Positions 26,602 through 35,004 of a stretch of 64,000 nucleotides of DNA are shown in pieces. Source of the stretch: Sinimarinibacterium flocculans. Its GTDB lineage: Bacteria; Pseudomonadota; Gammaproteobacteria; Nevskiales; Nevskiaceae. The translations under genes and the position numbers were made by a program. The DNA lies in NCBI RefSeq assembly GCF_003201205.1, contig NZ_QICN01000003.1:434001-498000 (forward strand). The letters are read 5' to 3'. The notes under the pieces are model-generated. The model had not been told where the DNA came from. It worked only from the letters and a program-made list of their open reading frames with translations, and did not search any database. Numbering within the stretch: the first letter of the stretch is position 1; each line of letters starts with the position of its first letter.

Positions 26602-26818
26602 TCCAAGCCTCCACCAGCAGTGCCGCGTTCTCCTGCACGACTCTGGACAGCCTCGTCAGCTCTCGTGCAGAAAACCCCGTGCTTGAAGCCAGCGCAACGG
26701 GCCTGAGCCAGAATTTAGCCAAAGCGCGCTCCCGTTGCACATGAATGTGGGGCGGCTCGTCGTTCTCGTTCGAGTAGAAGAACAGCCGGTAGGGTCCGAT
26801 GCGGAGAACGACTGGCAT
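26576..26818 (-). CDS. DUF4160 domain protein
   Basis: An 80-residue protein opening MPVVLRIGPYRLFFYSNEND and continuing EPPHIHVQRE, the diagnostic DUF4160 pattern. The frame is open further upstream to 26977, but the family starts at this methionine. It overlaps the DUF2442 gene. Its biochemical function is unknown; the conserved His pair in PPHIHV suggests a catalytic or metal site. Confidence 0.85.
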   Translation of the reverse strand: MPVVLRIGPYRLFFYSNENDEPPHIHVQRERALAKFWLRPVALASSTGFSARELTRLSRVVQENAALLVEAWNEFFGAAR

Positions 26819-26948
26819 GCTGGGCTGCCTCCCGTAAGCCCTCGACGACGCGCCAAGCCGAGGCAGGACGTCGAGCAGATACCCCCAACGCCGCACCTCG
26901 TCCAGGCCGCATTGAACCTGCATCGGCACCACGGCGCCGCGAACTTCC

Positions 26949-29057
26949 TCACACCATCGCGTACCGCTCCGGATCACCGACCCATCGGGCGATGAGCAGG
27001 CGGGCGAGCGGCGGGTGTTCGGCCAGCAGGCGGTCGGCCAGCGGTTGCAGCGGCGGCACGAGAGGGGCGTCGCGCACCGGGTCGGCGAGCTTCATGCCGA
27101 TGTCGCCGGTCTGGCGGCGGCCGAGCAGTTCGCCGGGGCCGCGCAGTTCGAGGTCGCGCTGGGCGATGGCGAAGCCGTCGGTGGTGGCGCGTAGGGTTTC
27201 GAGGCGGGCGCGGGCCATGTCGCTCAGCGGCGGCTGGTACAGCAGTACGCACTGGCTCTCGCGTGCGCCGCGACCGACGCGACCGCGAAGCTGGTGGAGC
27301 TGTGACAGGCCGAGGCGTTCGGCGTTGTCGATGACCATGATGCTGGCGTTGGGCACATCCACGCCCACTTCGATGACAGTGGTGGCGACGAGCAGTTGCG
27401 TGGTGCCGTCCTTGAAGGCGCGCATCTGCACTTCCTTCTGGTCCGGCTTCATGCGGCCGTGGACCAGCCCCACCTGCAGTTGCGGCAGTTCCTCGCGCAG
27501 CCGTGCGGCGGTGGCCTCGGCGGCTTCGGCATCGAGTTCTTCGGATTCCTCGATCAGCGTGCAGACCCAGTAGGCCTGCCGGCCTTCGGCGCAGGCGCTG
27601 CCGATGCGCGCGACGATCTCGGCGCGCTTGGCGGCGGAGAGCGCGACGGTGGTCACCGGTGTGCGACCGGGCGGCAGTTCGTCGATGACGGAGACGTCCA
27701 GGTCCGCGTACAGCGTCTGCGCCAGCGTGCGCGGGATGGGCGTGGCGGACATGATGAGCTGGTGCGGCGCGAGCTTGCCGCCCTTTTCGCGCAGGGCGAT
27801 GCGCTGCTGCACGCCGAAGCGGTGCTGCTCGTCGACGACGGTGAGCGCGAGGCGCGCGTAGTCCACGCCGTCCTGCAGCAGCGCATGGGTGCCGACGGCG
27901 ATGGCCGGCTCGGGCGCGGCGAGCCGTTCGAGCACGCGGGAGCGCTCGGCCTTCTTCACGCGGTTGGACAGGAACAGCGGCGCGATGCCCAGCGGCTCGA
28001 ACCATGCGCTCAGCGTGCGCAGGTGCTGTTCGGCGAGCAGTTCGGTGGGCGCGACGAGCACGGCCTGCAGGCCGTCGCGACAGGCCGCGAGCAGCGCGGC
28101 GGCGGCGATGACGGTCTTGCCGCTGCCGACGTCGCCCTGCACCAGCCGCAGCATCGGCCGGCTCGCCGACAGGTCCTTGGCCACCTCGTCGAGCACGCGG
28201 CGCTGCGCGCCGGTGGGCGCGAACGGCAGCACGCCGAGCAGGGCGGATACCGCATCGGCCGGCTTGCGGATGGCCGGCGCCGGCCGCGCCTTGAGCCGGC
28301 CGCGCAGCAGGCGCATGCCGAGCTGGTGCGCGAGCAGTTCCTCGTGGATCAGACGCGTCTGCGCCGGATGGCTGCGCTCGATCAGCGCCTCGGCGTCGGC
28401 ATCGCTCTTCGGATGGTGGATGGCGCGCAGCGCGTCGAGCGTGGCGGGGCCGTCGAGGCCGGGGAGTGTCGTCGCCAGCGCCGCGTCGGCCGCCGCGAGG
28501 TCCAGCGCCAGCGCGATCAGGCCGCGCAGGCGCTGCTGGGTGATGCCGGTGGTCAGCGGGTAGATCGGCGCGAGGTACGGGTCCGGCTGCAGCGCCTCGG
28601 CCTCGTCGGCCACGCGGTACTGCGGATGCACCATCTCCGGCCCGGCGGTGCCGGTGCGCACGCTGCCGTAGGCCTGCAGCCAGCGGCCGACGGCCAGGCT
28701 TTCGCGCTGCGCGGGATTGAAATGGAAGAAACGCAGCAGCAGGCCGCCGGTGCCGTCATCGATCACCACGCGCAGCGTGCGCCGCCCGGCAAAGCGCACG
28801 TCGGCGGCGACGATACGGCCGCGCACCAGGGCGTCGGTGTCCGGCCGCAACCGCGCGCAGGGCGTGTGCTTGCGGCGGTCCTCGTAGCGCGTGGGCAGGT
28901 GGAACAGCAGGTCGCGCACGCAGCGCAGGTCCAGCGTGCGCAGGCGCTGGGCGACGGCGGGACCGGCGCCCTTGAGGTAGGTGATTTCCGAGTCGAGATT
29001 CAGCGGCGACCGTGCCGCCTTGCCGTTCCCGAGCTTCGACCGTGCAGAACGGAACAC
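26949..29057 (-). CDS. recG: ATP-dependent DNA helicase RecG
   Basis: RecG remodels stalled replication forks and branched DNA. The product has the N-terminal wedge domain (VRGRIVAADVRFAGRRTLRVV), Walker A GDVGSGKTVIAA, a DEQH box in TVVDEQHRFGVQQR, motif III SATPIPRTLA, and the C-terminal motifs QLHQLRGRVGRGARESQC. A GTG at 29057 gives 702 residues, close to the usual length; no ATG fits, and the frame upstream of it runs into a repeated C-rich element. The start is therefore moderately uncertain. Confidence 0.94.
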   Translation of the reverse strand: MFRSARSKLGNGKAARSPLNLDSEITYLKGAGPAVAQRLRTLDLRCVRDLLFHLPTRYEDRRKHTPCARLRPDTDALVRGRIVAADVRFAGRRTLRVVIDDGTGGLLLRFFHFNPAQRESLAVGRWLQAYGSVRTGTAGPEMVHPQYRVADEAEALQPDPYLAPIYPLTTGITQQRLRGLIALALDLAAADAALATTLPGLDGPATLDALRAIHHPKSDADAEALIERSHPAQTRLIHEELLAHQLGMRLLRGRLKARPAPAIRKPADAVSALLGVLPFAPTGAQRRVLDEVAKDLSASRPMLRLVQGDVGSGKTVIAAAALLAACRDGLQAVLVAPTELLAEQHLRTLSAWFEPLGIAPLFLSNRVKKAERSRVLERLAAPEPAIAVGTHALLQDGVDYARLALTVVDEQHRFGVQQRIALREKGGKLAPHQLIMSATPIPRTLAQTLYADLDVSVIDELPPGRTPVTTVALSAAKRAEIVARIGSACAEGRQAYWVCTLIEESEELDAEAAEATAARLREELPQLQVGLVHGRMKPDQKEVQMRAFKDGTTQLLVATTVIEVGVDVPNASIMVIDNAERLGLSQLHQLRGRVGRGARESQCVLLYQPPLSDMARARLETLRATTDGFAIAQRDLELRGPGELLGRRQTGDIGMKLADPVRDAPLVPPLQPLADRLLAEHPPLARLLIARWVGDPERYAMV

Positions 29058-29073
29058 GCCGGCTGCGCCGTCG

Positions 29074-29120
29074 CCCCCCTCTCCCCGACCCTCTCCCCCC
29101 GCAGACGGGTGGCGAGGGGA
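29074..29120. repeat. CCCTCTCCCC-type intergenic repeat
   Basis: CCCCCCTCTCCCCGACCCTC and what follows, together with GGCGAGGGGA, form an imperfect inverted repeat between recG and ridA. Elements of this kind recur between genes in many high-GC proteobacteria. Its copy number in this genome cannot be judged here. Confidence 0.5.
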
Positions 29121-29133
29121 TTTTCGCTTTGGG

Positions 29134-29526
29134 TCAGTCAAGCACGAGGATGCCGTCGGCCTCGACGCGCGCGCCGCGCGGCAGGCTGGCGACGCCAATC
29201 GCGGCGCGCGCCGGATACGGCGCCTCGAAGTAGTTGGACATGATCTCGTTGACCTTGGTGAAGTGCGCGAGATCGGTGAGGAAGACGTTGAGCTTGACGA
29301 TGCCGGCCAGCGAACCGCCGGCGGCCTCGCAGACGGCCTTGAGGTTGCGGAAGACCTGGTGAATCTCGTCCTCGATGGTCGCGTTGACCAGACTCATGGT
29401 CTTCGGGTCGAGCGGAATCTGGCCGGAGAGATACACGGTCTCCTTCGCGCTGCTGCAGGCGACGGCCTGCGAGTAGGTGCCGATGGCGGCGGGCGCGGCG
29501 TCGGTCTGGATGATGCGGCGGGTCAT
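29134..29526 (-). CDS. ridA: RidA family enamine/imine deaminase
   Basis: A 130-residue protein that hydrolyses reactive enamines and imines from PLP enzymes. Family marks are IGTYSQAV near the N-terminus, [11 protein letters not shown], and the catalytic Arg in [19 protein letters not shown]. Length is typical. It lies between recG and spoT, all on the minus strand, in the order spoT, ridA, recG by transcription. A REP-type doublet separates it from spoT. Confidence 0.93.
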   Translation of the reverse strand: MTRRIIQTDAAPAAIGTYSQAVACSSAKETVYLSGQIPLDPKTMSLVNATIEDEIHQVFRNLKAVCEAAGGSLAGIVKLNVFLTDLAHFTKVNEIMSNYFEAPYPARAAIGVASLPRGARVEADGILVLD

Positions 29527-29552
29527 TTGCTTGTGGCCTCTCTATGGCAATC

Positions 29553-29640
29553 CGTCATTCCCGCGCATGCGGGAATCCAGGCGGCGCTAAGCGCCGTTCG
29601 CGCCGGACGTTACTGGATTCCCGCTTGCGCGGGAATGACG
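29553..29640. repeat. REP-type palindromic doublet
   Basis: Two 28-base arms, each a hairpin of ATTCCCGC and GCGGGAAT, lie in opposite orientation around a 32-base spacer. The arms differ from perfect inversion at only one loop base. The core GTCATTCCCGC with GCGGGAATCCAG is a widespread proteobacterial repeat. It may stabilise or end the spoT transcript. Confidence 0.85.
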
Positions 29641-29662
29641 ATGTTCAGCGGCGCCCGTGCGA

Positions 29663-31825
29663 TCACGCGCGCCAGACGCGCTCGATCCACTCGATGCGGC
29701 GGATGCGGCGCACGACGCGCGCCAGATGCACGCGGCTTTTCACGGCGACGATGAAGCGCATTTCGACGGCCTCGCCGCCCGCGCGGTCGGGCATCTGCAC
29801 GTTCTCGATCGAGGCCTCGGCGTTGGCCAGCTCGGCAGTGATGCGCGCCAGCAGGCCGCGCTTGTTGTAGGCCTTGATGCGCAGTTCGGCGATGAAGTCG
29901 CCGAGGACCTTCTCCGACCAGGCCAACGGCACCCAGTCCTGCGGCCGGCCCTTGACGTGCTTGCACTCGATGCGGTGCACGACGATGCCGCGTCCGACGC
30001 TGACGTGGCCGCGGATCTCGTCGCCCGGTAGCGGGTGACAGCAGCGCGCGTAGTCGAGCACCAGGCCCTCGGTGCCCTCGATCGCCAGCGGCGCGGCGCC
30101 GCCCTCGTCCTGCACCTCGGCCGCGCCCTTGGGCAGGAAGTGGCGTGCGACCAGCGGCGCGAGGCGCTGGCCGCTGCCGACGGCGGCGTACAGTTCCTCG
30201 ATGTCGGCGAGCTTGTTGGCGGCGAGCACCGGCTCGAGCTTGGCATCGTCCTTGAGCACAGACGCCGGCACCGACAGCTCGCGCAGCGCGATCTCCAGCA
30301 GTCGGCGGCCGAGGCGCACGGCCTCGTCCTCGTGCTGCTGGCGCAGATAGTTGCGGATGGCCGAGCGCGCCTTGGCGGTCTTGACGAAGTTGAGCCAGGC
30401 GGCGTTGGGCCGCGCGTGACGCGCGGTGATGATCTCCACGGTCTGGCCGTTGGCGAGCGTGGAGTTCAGCGGCTCCAGCGCGCCGTCGAGCCGCGCGGCA
30501 ACGCAGTGGTCGCCCAGGTCGGAGTGCACCGCGTAGGCGAAGTCCACCGGCGTGGCGCCGCGCGGCAGCCGGCGGATCTCGCCCTTGGGTGTGAAGACGT
30601 AGACCTCGTCCGGGAACAGGTCGACCTTGACGTTCTCGACGAAGTCGATCGGGCTGGCGTTGCCGAAGTCGTCGAACAGGCTCGCCACCCATTCGCGCGC
30701 GCGCGCCTGCGGCTGCTTGTGGCCCTCGCGCGCGCCCTGCTTGTACTGCCAATGCGCGGCGATGCCGCTCTCGGCCACGTGGTGCATGTCGCGCGTGCGG
30801 ATCTGCACCTCGATCTTGTGGCCCATGGGCCCGACGCAGGCGGTGTGCAGCGACTGGTAGCCGTTGGCCTTCGGGTTGGCGATGTAGTCGTCGAACTCCA
30901 GCGGCACCGGCTTGTAGACGTGGTGCACGACACCCAGCGCGCGGTAGCAGTCGTCGACCTTGGAGACGATGACGCGGAAGCCCAGCAGGTCGGTGACCTT
31001 GAGCAGCTTGAGCTTCTTGCGCCGCATCTTCTGGTAGATGCCGAACAGGTTCTTCTGGCGGCCGACGACGCTGGCGCCGATGCCCTCCTCGCGCAGTGTG
31101 GTCGACAGCTTCTGCTCCACCTCGCGGATCAGCTTGCGCGTGTCGCCGAGCTGCGCGCTGACGCCTTCCTGCAGCACGCCGTGACGCTTGGGGTAGAGGT
31201 TGGCAAAGGCCAGGTCCTCCAGCTCAGTGCGGATGAAGTTGATGCCCAGGCGCTGGGCGATCGGCGCGTAGATCTCCAGCGTCTCGCGCGCGACACGACG
31301 GCGCTTCTCGTGCGAGACATGGCCGAGCGTACGCATGTTGTGCAGGCGGTCGGCGAGCTTGACCAGGATCACGCGCAGGTCCTTGGTCATCGCCAGCAGC
31401 AGCTTGCGGAAGCTCTCCGCCTGCATCTCGGCGCGGGTGCGGCCTTCGATCTTGGTGACCTTGCTGACGCCGTCGACCAGTTCGGCCACATCCTCGCCGA
31501 AGCCCAGCGCCAGCGATTCCTTGGACACGCCGGTGTCCTCGATCACGTCGTGCAGGATCGCCGCCATCAATGTGGTGTGATCCATGCGCATCTCGGCCAG
31601 CGTGCGCGCGACCGCGAGCGGGTGATACACGTAGGGCTCGCCGGAGGTGCGGCGCTGGCCCTCGTGCACGCTGGTGGCGAACTCGGCGGCGCGGCGCACC
31701 TCGGCGACGTGCTGATCCGGCAGATAGCCTTCGAGCATGCGGCACAGCGCGTCCACGCCGAAGGCGCGCTCCGCACGCTGGGTGCGGATCGCGTTCGACA
31801 GGCGCTGCATGACCGTCATCTCCAT
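29663..31825 (-). CDS. spoT: Bifunctional (p)ppGpp synthetase/hydrolase
   Basis: A 720-residue RelA/SpoT protein. The HD hydrolase domain is intact (YHPLAVA, AAILHDVIEDTG with H92 and D93, KLADRLHNMRT). The synthetase domain has NPKANGYQSLHTA and KIEVQIRT. TGS (VYVFTPKGEIRRLPRG) and C-terminal ACT domains follow. The synthetase motif reads EFDD at residues 310-313, where bifunctional enzymes usually carry RxKD. Start choice: ATGs at 31825, 31819 and 31810 are all in frame. TATACT just upstream suggests a very short leader, and GGAG before 31810 would suit that ATG. The divergent DUF2946 gene begins 73 bases away. Confidence 0.95.
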   Translation of the reverse strand: MEMTVMQRLSNAIRTQRAERAFGVDALCRMLEGYLPDQHVAEVRRAAEFATSVHEGQRRTSGEPYVYHPLAVARTLAEMRMDHTTLMAAILHDVIEDTGVSKESLALGFGEDVAELVDGVSKVTKIEGRTRAEMQAESFRKLLLAMTKDLRVILVKLADRLHNMRTLGHVSHEKRRRVARETLEIYAPIAQRLGINFIRTELEDLAFANLYPKRHGVLQEGVSAQLGDTRKLIREVEQKLSTTLREEGIGASVVGRQKNLFGIYQKMRRKKLKLLKVTDLLGFRVIVSKVDDCYRALGVVHHVYKPVPLEFDDYIANPKANGYQSLHTACVGPMGHKIEVQIRTRDMHHVAESGIAAHWQYKQGAREGHKQPQARAREWVASLFDDFGNASPIDFVENVKVDLFPDEVYVFTPKGEIRRLPRGATPVDFAYAVHSDLGDHCVAARLDGALEPLNSTLANGQTVEIITARHARPNAAWLNFVKTAKARSAIRNYLRQQHEDEAVRLGRRLLEIALRELSVPASVLKDDAKLEPVLAANKLADIEELYAAVGSGQRLAPLVARHFLPKGAAEVQDEGGAAPLAIEGTEGLVLDYARCCHPLPGDEIRGHVSVGRGIVVHRIECKHVKGRPQDWVPLAWSEKVLGDFIAELRIKAYNKRGLLARITAELANAEASIENVQMPDRAGGEAVEMRFIVAVKSRVHLARVVRRIRRIEWIERVWRA

Positions 31826-31897
31826 GGCACGAGTATAGGAGCACGACCGGCACGCGGCGTTCCGCCTGCGCGGGCGATCTGCCAGAATCGCCGTCCC

Positions 31898-32299
31898 ATG
31901 CGAACGTTCCGGCACTTCGGCGTCTGGTTCGGCACCCTGGCGGTGCTGATGCAGCTGCTGTTGCCGCAGGTCCACGCCGCCGCCTACGCCGACCGGTCGG
32001 GCGATCCGCTCGGCTACGCGCTGTGCGGTGCCGGCGTGACGCCCAGCCTCGCCGCCGAACTGCGGCAGATCCTGCCAGCCGAAGTCGTCGCGGCACTCGA
32101 CGCCGACCATGCCGCGCCGGAGCTGACGGACTGCCATGCCTGCGTCGGCGCGCATGCGAGCGCGGCGACGCAATCGCCGGCCGCAGCCGGCACCGCTCCG
32201 GAAACGGTCGTCATCGTCGCGACGCCGACCGATGCGGCGATCGCCGATTCTCGCCGCGCGCGACGACCACCCGCGCGCGCCCCGCCCCTGAGCACCTGA
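31898..32299 (+). CDS. DUF2946 domain protein
   Basis: A 133-residue protein whose N-terminus (FGVWFGTLAVLMQLLLPQVHA) is an uncleaved or cleaved signal segment, followed by the family pattern YALCGAG and, further on, DCHACVGAHA. DUF2946 proteins are small envelope proteins often found beside copper or TonB genes. The Cys/His stretch could bind metal (inference). It opens the plus-strand group that includes the MbnP/MbnH pair. Confidence 0.75.
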   Translation: MRTFRHFGVWFGTLAVLMQLLLPQVHAAAYADRSGDPLGYALCGAGVTPSLAAELRQILPAEVVAALDADHAAPELTDCHACVGAHASAATQSPAAAGTAPETVVIVATPTDAAIADSRRARRPPARAPPLST

Positions 32300-32375
32300 G
32301 CGAAGCCCGTCCGACGCGCCTGCGCGCGTCGCCGTTTCACTCAGCGACCGCTGCTGCGGTCGAGGGAGCCTTTCC

Positions 32376-33275
32376 ATGTCATCCCGTCTCCGGGGCCCGG
32401 CCGTTGCCGCCGGCCTCGCCGCCCTGCTGCTGCAGGCGCCGGCATCGGCCTGTTCGACCTGCAAATGCGGGGATTACACGATCAGCCTGTTCGGCGCAGA
32501 AAAACCTTTCGAGAGCCGCTTTCGCGTCGGCGTCGACTACGTCCACCGCAGCGAGCGCCAGGGCGATCCCGCCGTGCTCGAACGCGAAACCGACGAGCAG
32601 CGCCTGCTGCTCGGCCTGTCCTACGCCGTCACCGGCGACCTGAGCGTCGCCGCGCAGATTCCCTTCGTCCGCAAGCAGATCCGCGATAGCGACCTGGCGC
32701 GCCAGCAGGCCGAGGGACTCGGCGACATCGACCTCGTCGGCCGCTGGACGCTGCTGCGCGAAGGCGGTGTCAGCGGCCGGCATCTGGCCGGTGTGCGCTT
32801 CGGCGTGCGTCTGCCGACCGCCGAGCAGGTCGAAGACGCCGCTGGCGAACGCCTCGACATCGACGTGCAGCCGGACGCCGGCAGCACGGTGCCGAACCTC
32901 GGCGGCTGGTACTCGTACTTCCGCTATCCGTGGTTCGTCACGACGACGCTGACCTGGTTCAGCTTCGGCGACGGCCATCAGGACTTCTCGCCGAGCGATG
33001 CCGTGGTCGCTTCCGCTCTGGCGCAGTACGGCCTCACGCAGACGCTCGCGCTGCAGCTGGGCCTCGACGCGCGGCACGCCGGGCGCAACCGCTTTTTGAG
33101 CATCGAGGACCGGGATTCCGGCGGAACGCTGGCGATGGCGTTCGGCGGCGTGGCGCTGCGCGTGTTCGACGAGCTGGTCGTCAGCGCCGGCGCACAAGTG
33201 CCGGTCTTCGACGACCTCAACGGCCACCAGGAGGAAGACCCGGTCCTGCGGGTCGGCCTCGCCTACGACTTCTGA
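32376..33275 (+). CDS. Outer-membrane beta-barrel type protein of the metal cluster
   Basis: A 299-residue exported protein. The signal peptide ends at PASA; the mature N-terminus is CSTCKCGDYTISLFG, a C-x2-C-x-C site that could bind metal or form disulfides. Alternating hydrophobic and polar strands follow and the protein ends in the aromatic LRVGLAYDF, as outer membrane barrels do. It resembles the 'transporter' family of uncharacterised barrels. It lies 22 bases before the MbnP-like gene, so a role in moving or sensing copper is inferred from context. Confidence 0.72.
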   Translation: MSSRLRGPAVAAGLAALLLQAPASACSTCKCGDYTISLFGAEKPFESRFRVGVDYVHRSERQGDPAVLERETDEQRLLLGLSYAVTGDLSVAAQIPFVRKQIRDSDLARQQAEGLGDIDLVGRWTLLREGGVSGRHLAGVRFGVRLPTAEQVEDAAGERLDIDVQPDAGSTVPNLGGWYSYFRYPWFVTTTLTWFSFGDGHQDFSPSDAVVASALAQYGLTQTLALQLGLDARHAGRNRFLSIEDRDSGGTLAMAFGGVALRVFDELVVSAGAQVPVFDDLNGHQEEDPVLRVGLAYDF

Positions 33276-33297
33276 TCTTTCCTTTCGAGACTCTCAC

Positions 33298-35004
33298 ATG
33301 ACACATCTTCAGCTTCTGCGCCTGGGCACCCTGCTGCTCGGCGCCGGCCTGGTCGCGGCCTGCTCCGACACCGGCAGCCGCAGCGACGGCATCTCGGTGA
33401 CGCTCAAGGCGCAGCCGGTCGGCACGCCGCATGCCCACGACGACAGCCACGCCAAGCATTCGAATCCCGACTACGTGACCTTCCGCCGCAGCGATGGCGT
33501 GAAGGTCGATCTGCAGCTCGGCCTGCTCAACCTCGTCCCGGTCGAGCTGCAGCGTTGCGAGGCCACGGTGGCGCATCGCCTGCTGCCGCTGCTCGACGCG
33601 CTCAACCCCGTGGGCGCCGCGCAGGCCCACGCCGGCCACGGCGGAGAGGCCCCGGAAGGTGCGGTCAACGTCGTTTCGACAGAGCCGACCGGTCTCGGCA
33701 CCCTGGTCGCATCGGCCGGCACCTACTGCGGTGTGGTGGTGGAGCTGCAGCCGGGCGCTGCGGCCAAGCACGGGGACGGTCTCGACACAGGCCTCGAAGG
33801 TGTGTCGGTGAACGTCTCGCCCTGCTACTACCCGACCACGGCGGGCCTGTCCGACGCCGAGGCGGCGGCCGTGACGGAACACGCGTGCATCCAGGCCAAG
33901 GCCGGTGCCGCCGCGCGCCGGGTGACCCTGCCGTTCGCCGAGCCGGTGCCGCTGGGCGCCGAGGACATGGCGCTGGAGATCACGATCGCGACACGCTACG
34001 AGGAGTGGTTCGAGAACGTGGACTTCGATGCGCTGGCCAACAGCGCCGGGCAGCAGGCGCTGCTGGTCGACAACATCGTCGCCTCGCTGCAGGCGCACGG
34101 CGATGACGAACAGCTCGTCAATCTCGCCTTCGCCTTACGCGTCAACGGCCACGAGGCGGTGTGCGGCGCGGCCTACCAGGGCCTGGGCAACACCGCCCAG
34201 CCGCTGCGCATGGAGGGCTTCCGCTTCTACGCCAGCAAGCTGACGCTCGAGAACGCCAGCGGCACGGTCCCGGTACGGCTCGCGGCCAAGCCCAACGGCA
34301 CCGTCTACCAGGACGCCGAACGCAACCTTGCACTGATCGGGCATGCACAGGGGTGCGACAGCCCGGCGCGGCTGCGCAACCTGACGCTGACCGGCAGCGC
34401 GCCGCGAGGCGAGTACGACCGCCTGTGCTTCGAACTGGGCGTACCCTTCGAGCTGAACCACAGCGACGTCGCCACGGCGCCGAGCCCACTGAACGTCACC
34501 GGCATGAGCTGGAGCTGGCTGTCGGGCCGCGTCTTCCTGCGCTTCGACGCCAAGGTGCCGGGTGGCGACGGCGGTGGTGGCGGACACGGCCACGGCAAGC
34601 ACGAGGGCGAGGACCATGGCGGCGGCGATGGCAGCGATGGCACCGGGACCGATGCCGAGCTGACGCAGAACTTCTTCGTGCACCTGGGCAGCACCGGCTG
34701 CAGCAACGGCACCGGCGATTTCGGCGCCCCGCCGGATGCCGCCTGCACCTACCCGAACCGTCCGCGCATCTGCCTCGACTACGCGCCGGTCGCGGCCGGC
34801 AACCCCGTGATCGCAGACATCGCACCGGTGATCGGCGAGCTCGACATCACGGTCAACACGCAGGACACGGCGCCGGGCTGCATGTCCTTTCCGGGCGACC
34901 CGGAGTGCGTGACCATCCTCCCCCAGCTCAACCTGGACTTTGCGCTGTCGCCGAACGAGCTGATCCCGCGTCGCGACCAGTCACTGTTCAGCGTCGGCCC
35001 GTGA
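33298..35004 (+). CDS. MbnP-like copper-binding lipoprotein with N-terminal extension
   Basis: A 568-residue lipoprotein (lipobox LVAAC, Cys22). Residues 278-565 match the MbnP/MXAN_0976 family: NLALIGHAQGC, YDRLCFELGVPFELNHSD, SPLNVTGMSWSWLSGRVFLR, FFVHLGSTGC. MbnP binds copper using a kynurenine made from Trp by its dihaem partner; W405 and W407 are candidates. Two features are unusual. Residues 25-270 form an additional domain with His-rich HAHDDSHAKH and HAGHGG. Residues 421-450 are a Gly/His/Glu/Asp-rich insert inside the MbnP domain (GGHGHGKHEGEDHGGG). Several Cys in both halves suggest disulfides. The 3' end overlaps the MbnH-like gene by GTGA. Confidence 0.85.
   Translation: MTHLQLLRLGTLLLGAGLVAACSDTGSRSDGISVTLKAQPVGTPHAHDDSHAKHSNPDYVTFRRSDGVKVDLQLGLLNLVPVELQRCEATVAHRLLPLLDALNPVGAAQAHAGHGGEAPEGAVNVVSTEPTGLGTLVASAGTYCGVVVELQPGAAAKHGDGLDTGLEGVSVNVSPCYYPTTAGLSDAEAAAVTEHACIQAKAGAAARRVTLPFAEPVPLGAEDMALEITIATRYEEWFENVDFDALANSAGQQALLVDNIVASLQAHGDDEQLVNLAFALRVNGHEAVCGAAYQGLGNTAQPLRMEGFRFYASKLTLENASGTVPVRLAAKPNGTVYQDAERNLALIGHAQGCDSPARLRNLTLTGSAPRGEYDRLCFELGVPFELNHSDVATAPSPLNVTGMSWSWLSGRVFLRFDAKVPGGDGGGGGHGHGKHEGEDHGGGDGSDGTGTDAELTQNFFVHLGSTGCSNGTGDFGAPPDAACTYPNRPRICLDYAPVAAGNPVIADIAPVIGELDITVNTQDTAPGCMSFPGDPECVTILPQLNLDFALSPNELIPRRDQSLFSVGP

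Larger units (their letters stand above)
25238..26818 (-). mobile_element. Integrase-less cassette cluster (CALIN-like island)
   Basis: Three same-strand genes and two attC-type sites lie in DNA that is visibly lower in GC than both flanks, between a ZIP gene and recG. Gene order in the minus direction is DUF4160, DUF2442, degraded attC, 255-residue gene, complete attC. No integron integrase lies in the window. Such clusters arise by integrase action in trans or by loss of the integrase. Confidence 0.6.

Noticed and set aside
26850-26948. Possible third attC site between DUF4160 and recG
   Set aside because: GGCGTTGGGG resembles a right core but no pairing arms or left core were found.
26819-26977. 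N-terminal extension of the DUF4160 frame as part of the gene
   Set aside because: The family starts at MPVVLRIG; the extra residues have no family match and no better ribosome site.
29074-29120. CCCTCTCCCC element as the ridA terminator
   Set aside because: No T-run follows in the direction of ridA transcription and the inverted arms are weak; kept only as a repeat.
24248-31825. Integron integrase for the attC cluster
   Set aside because: All genes on both sides are assigned (ZIP, recG, ridA, spoT); no tyrosine recombinase frame was seen.
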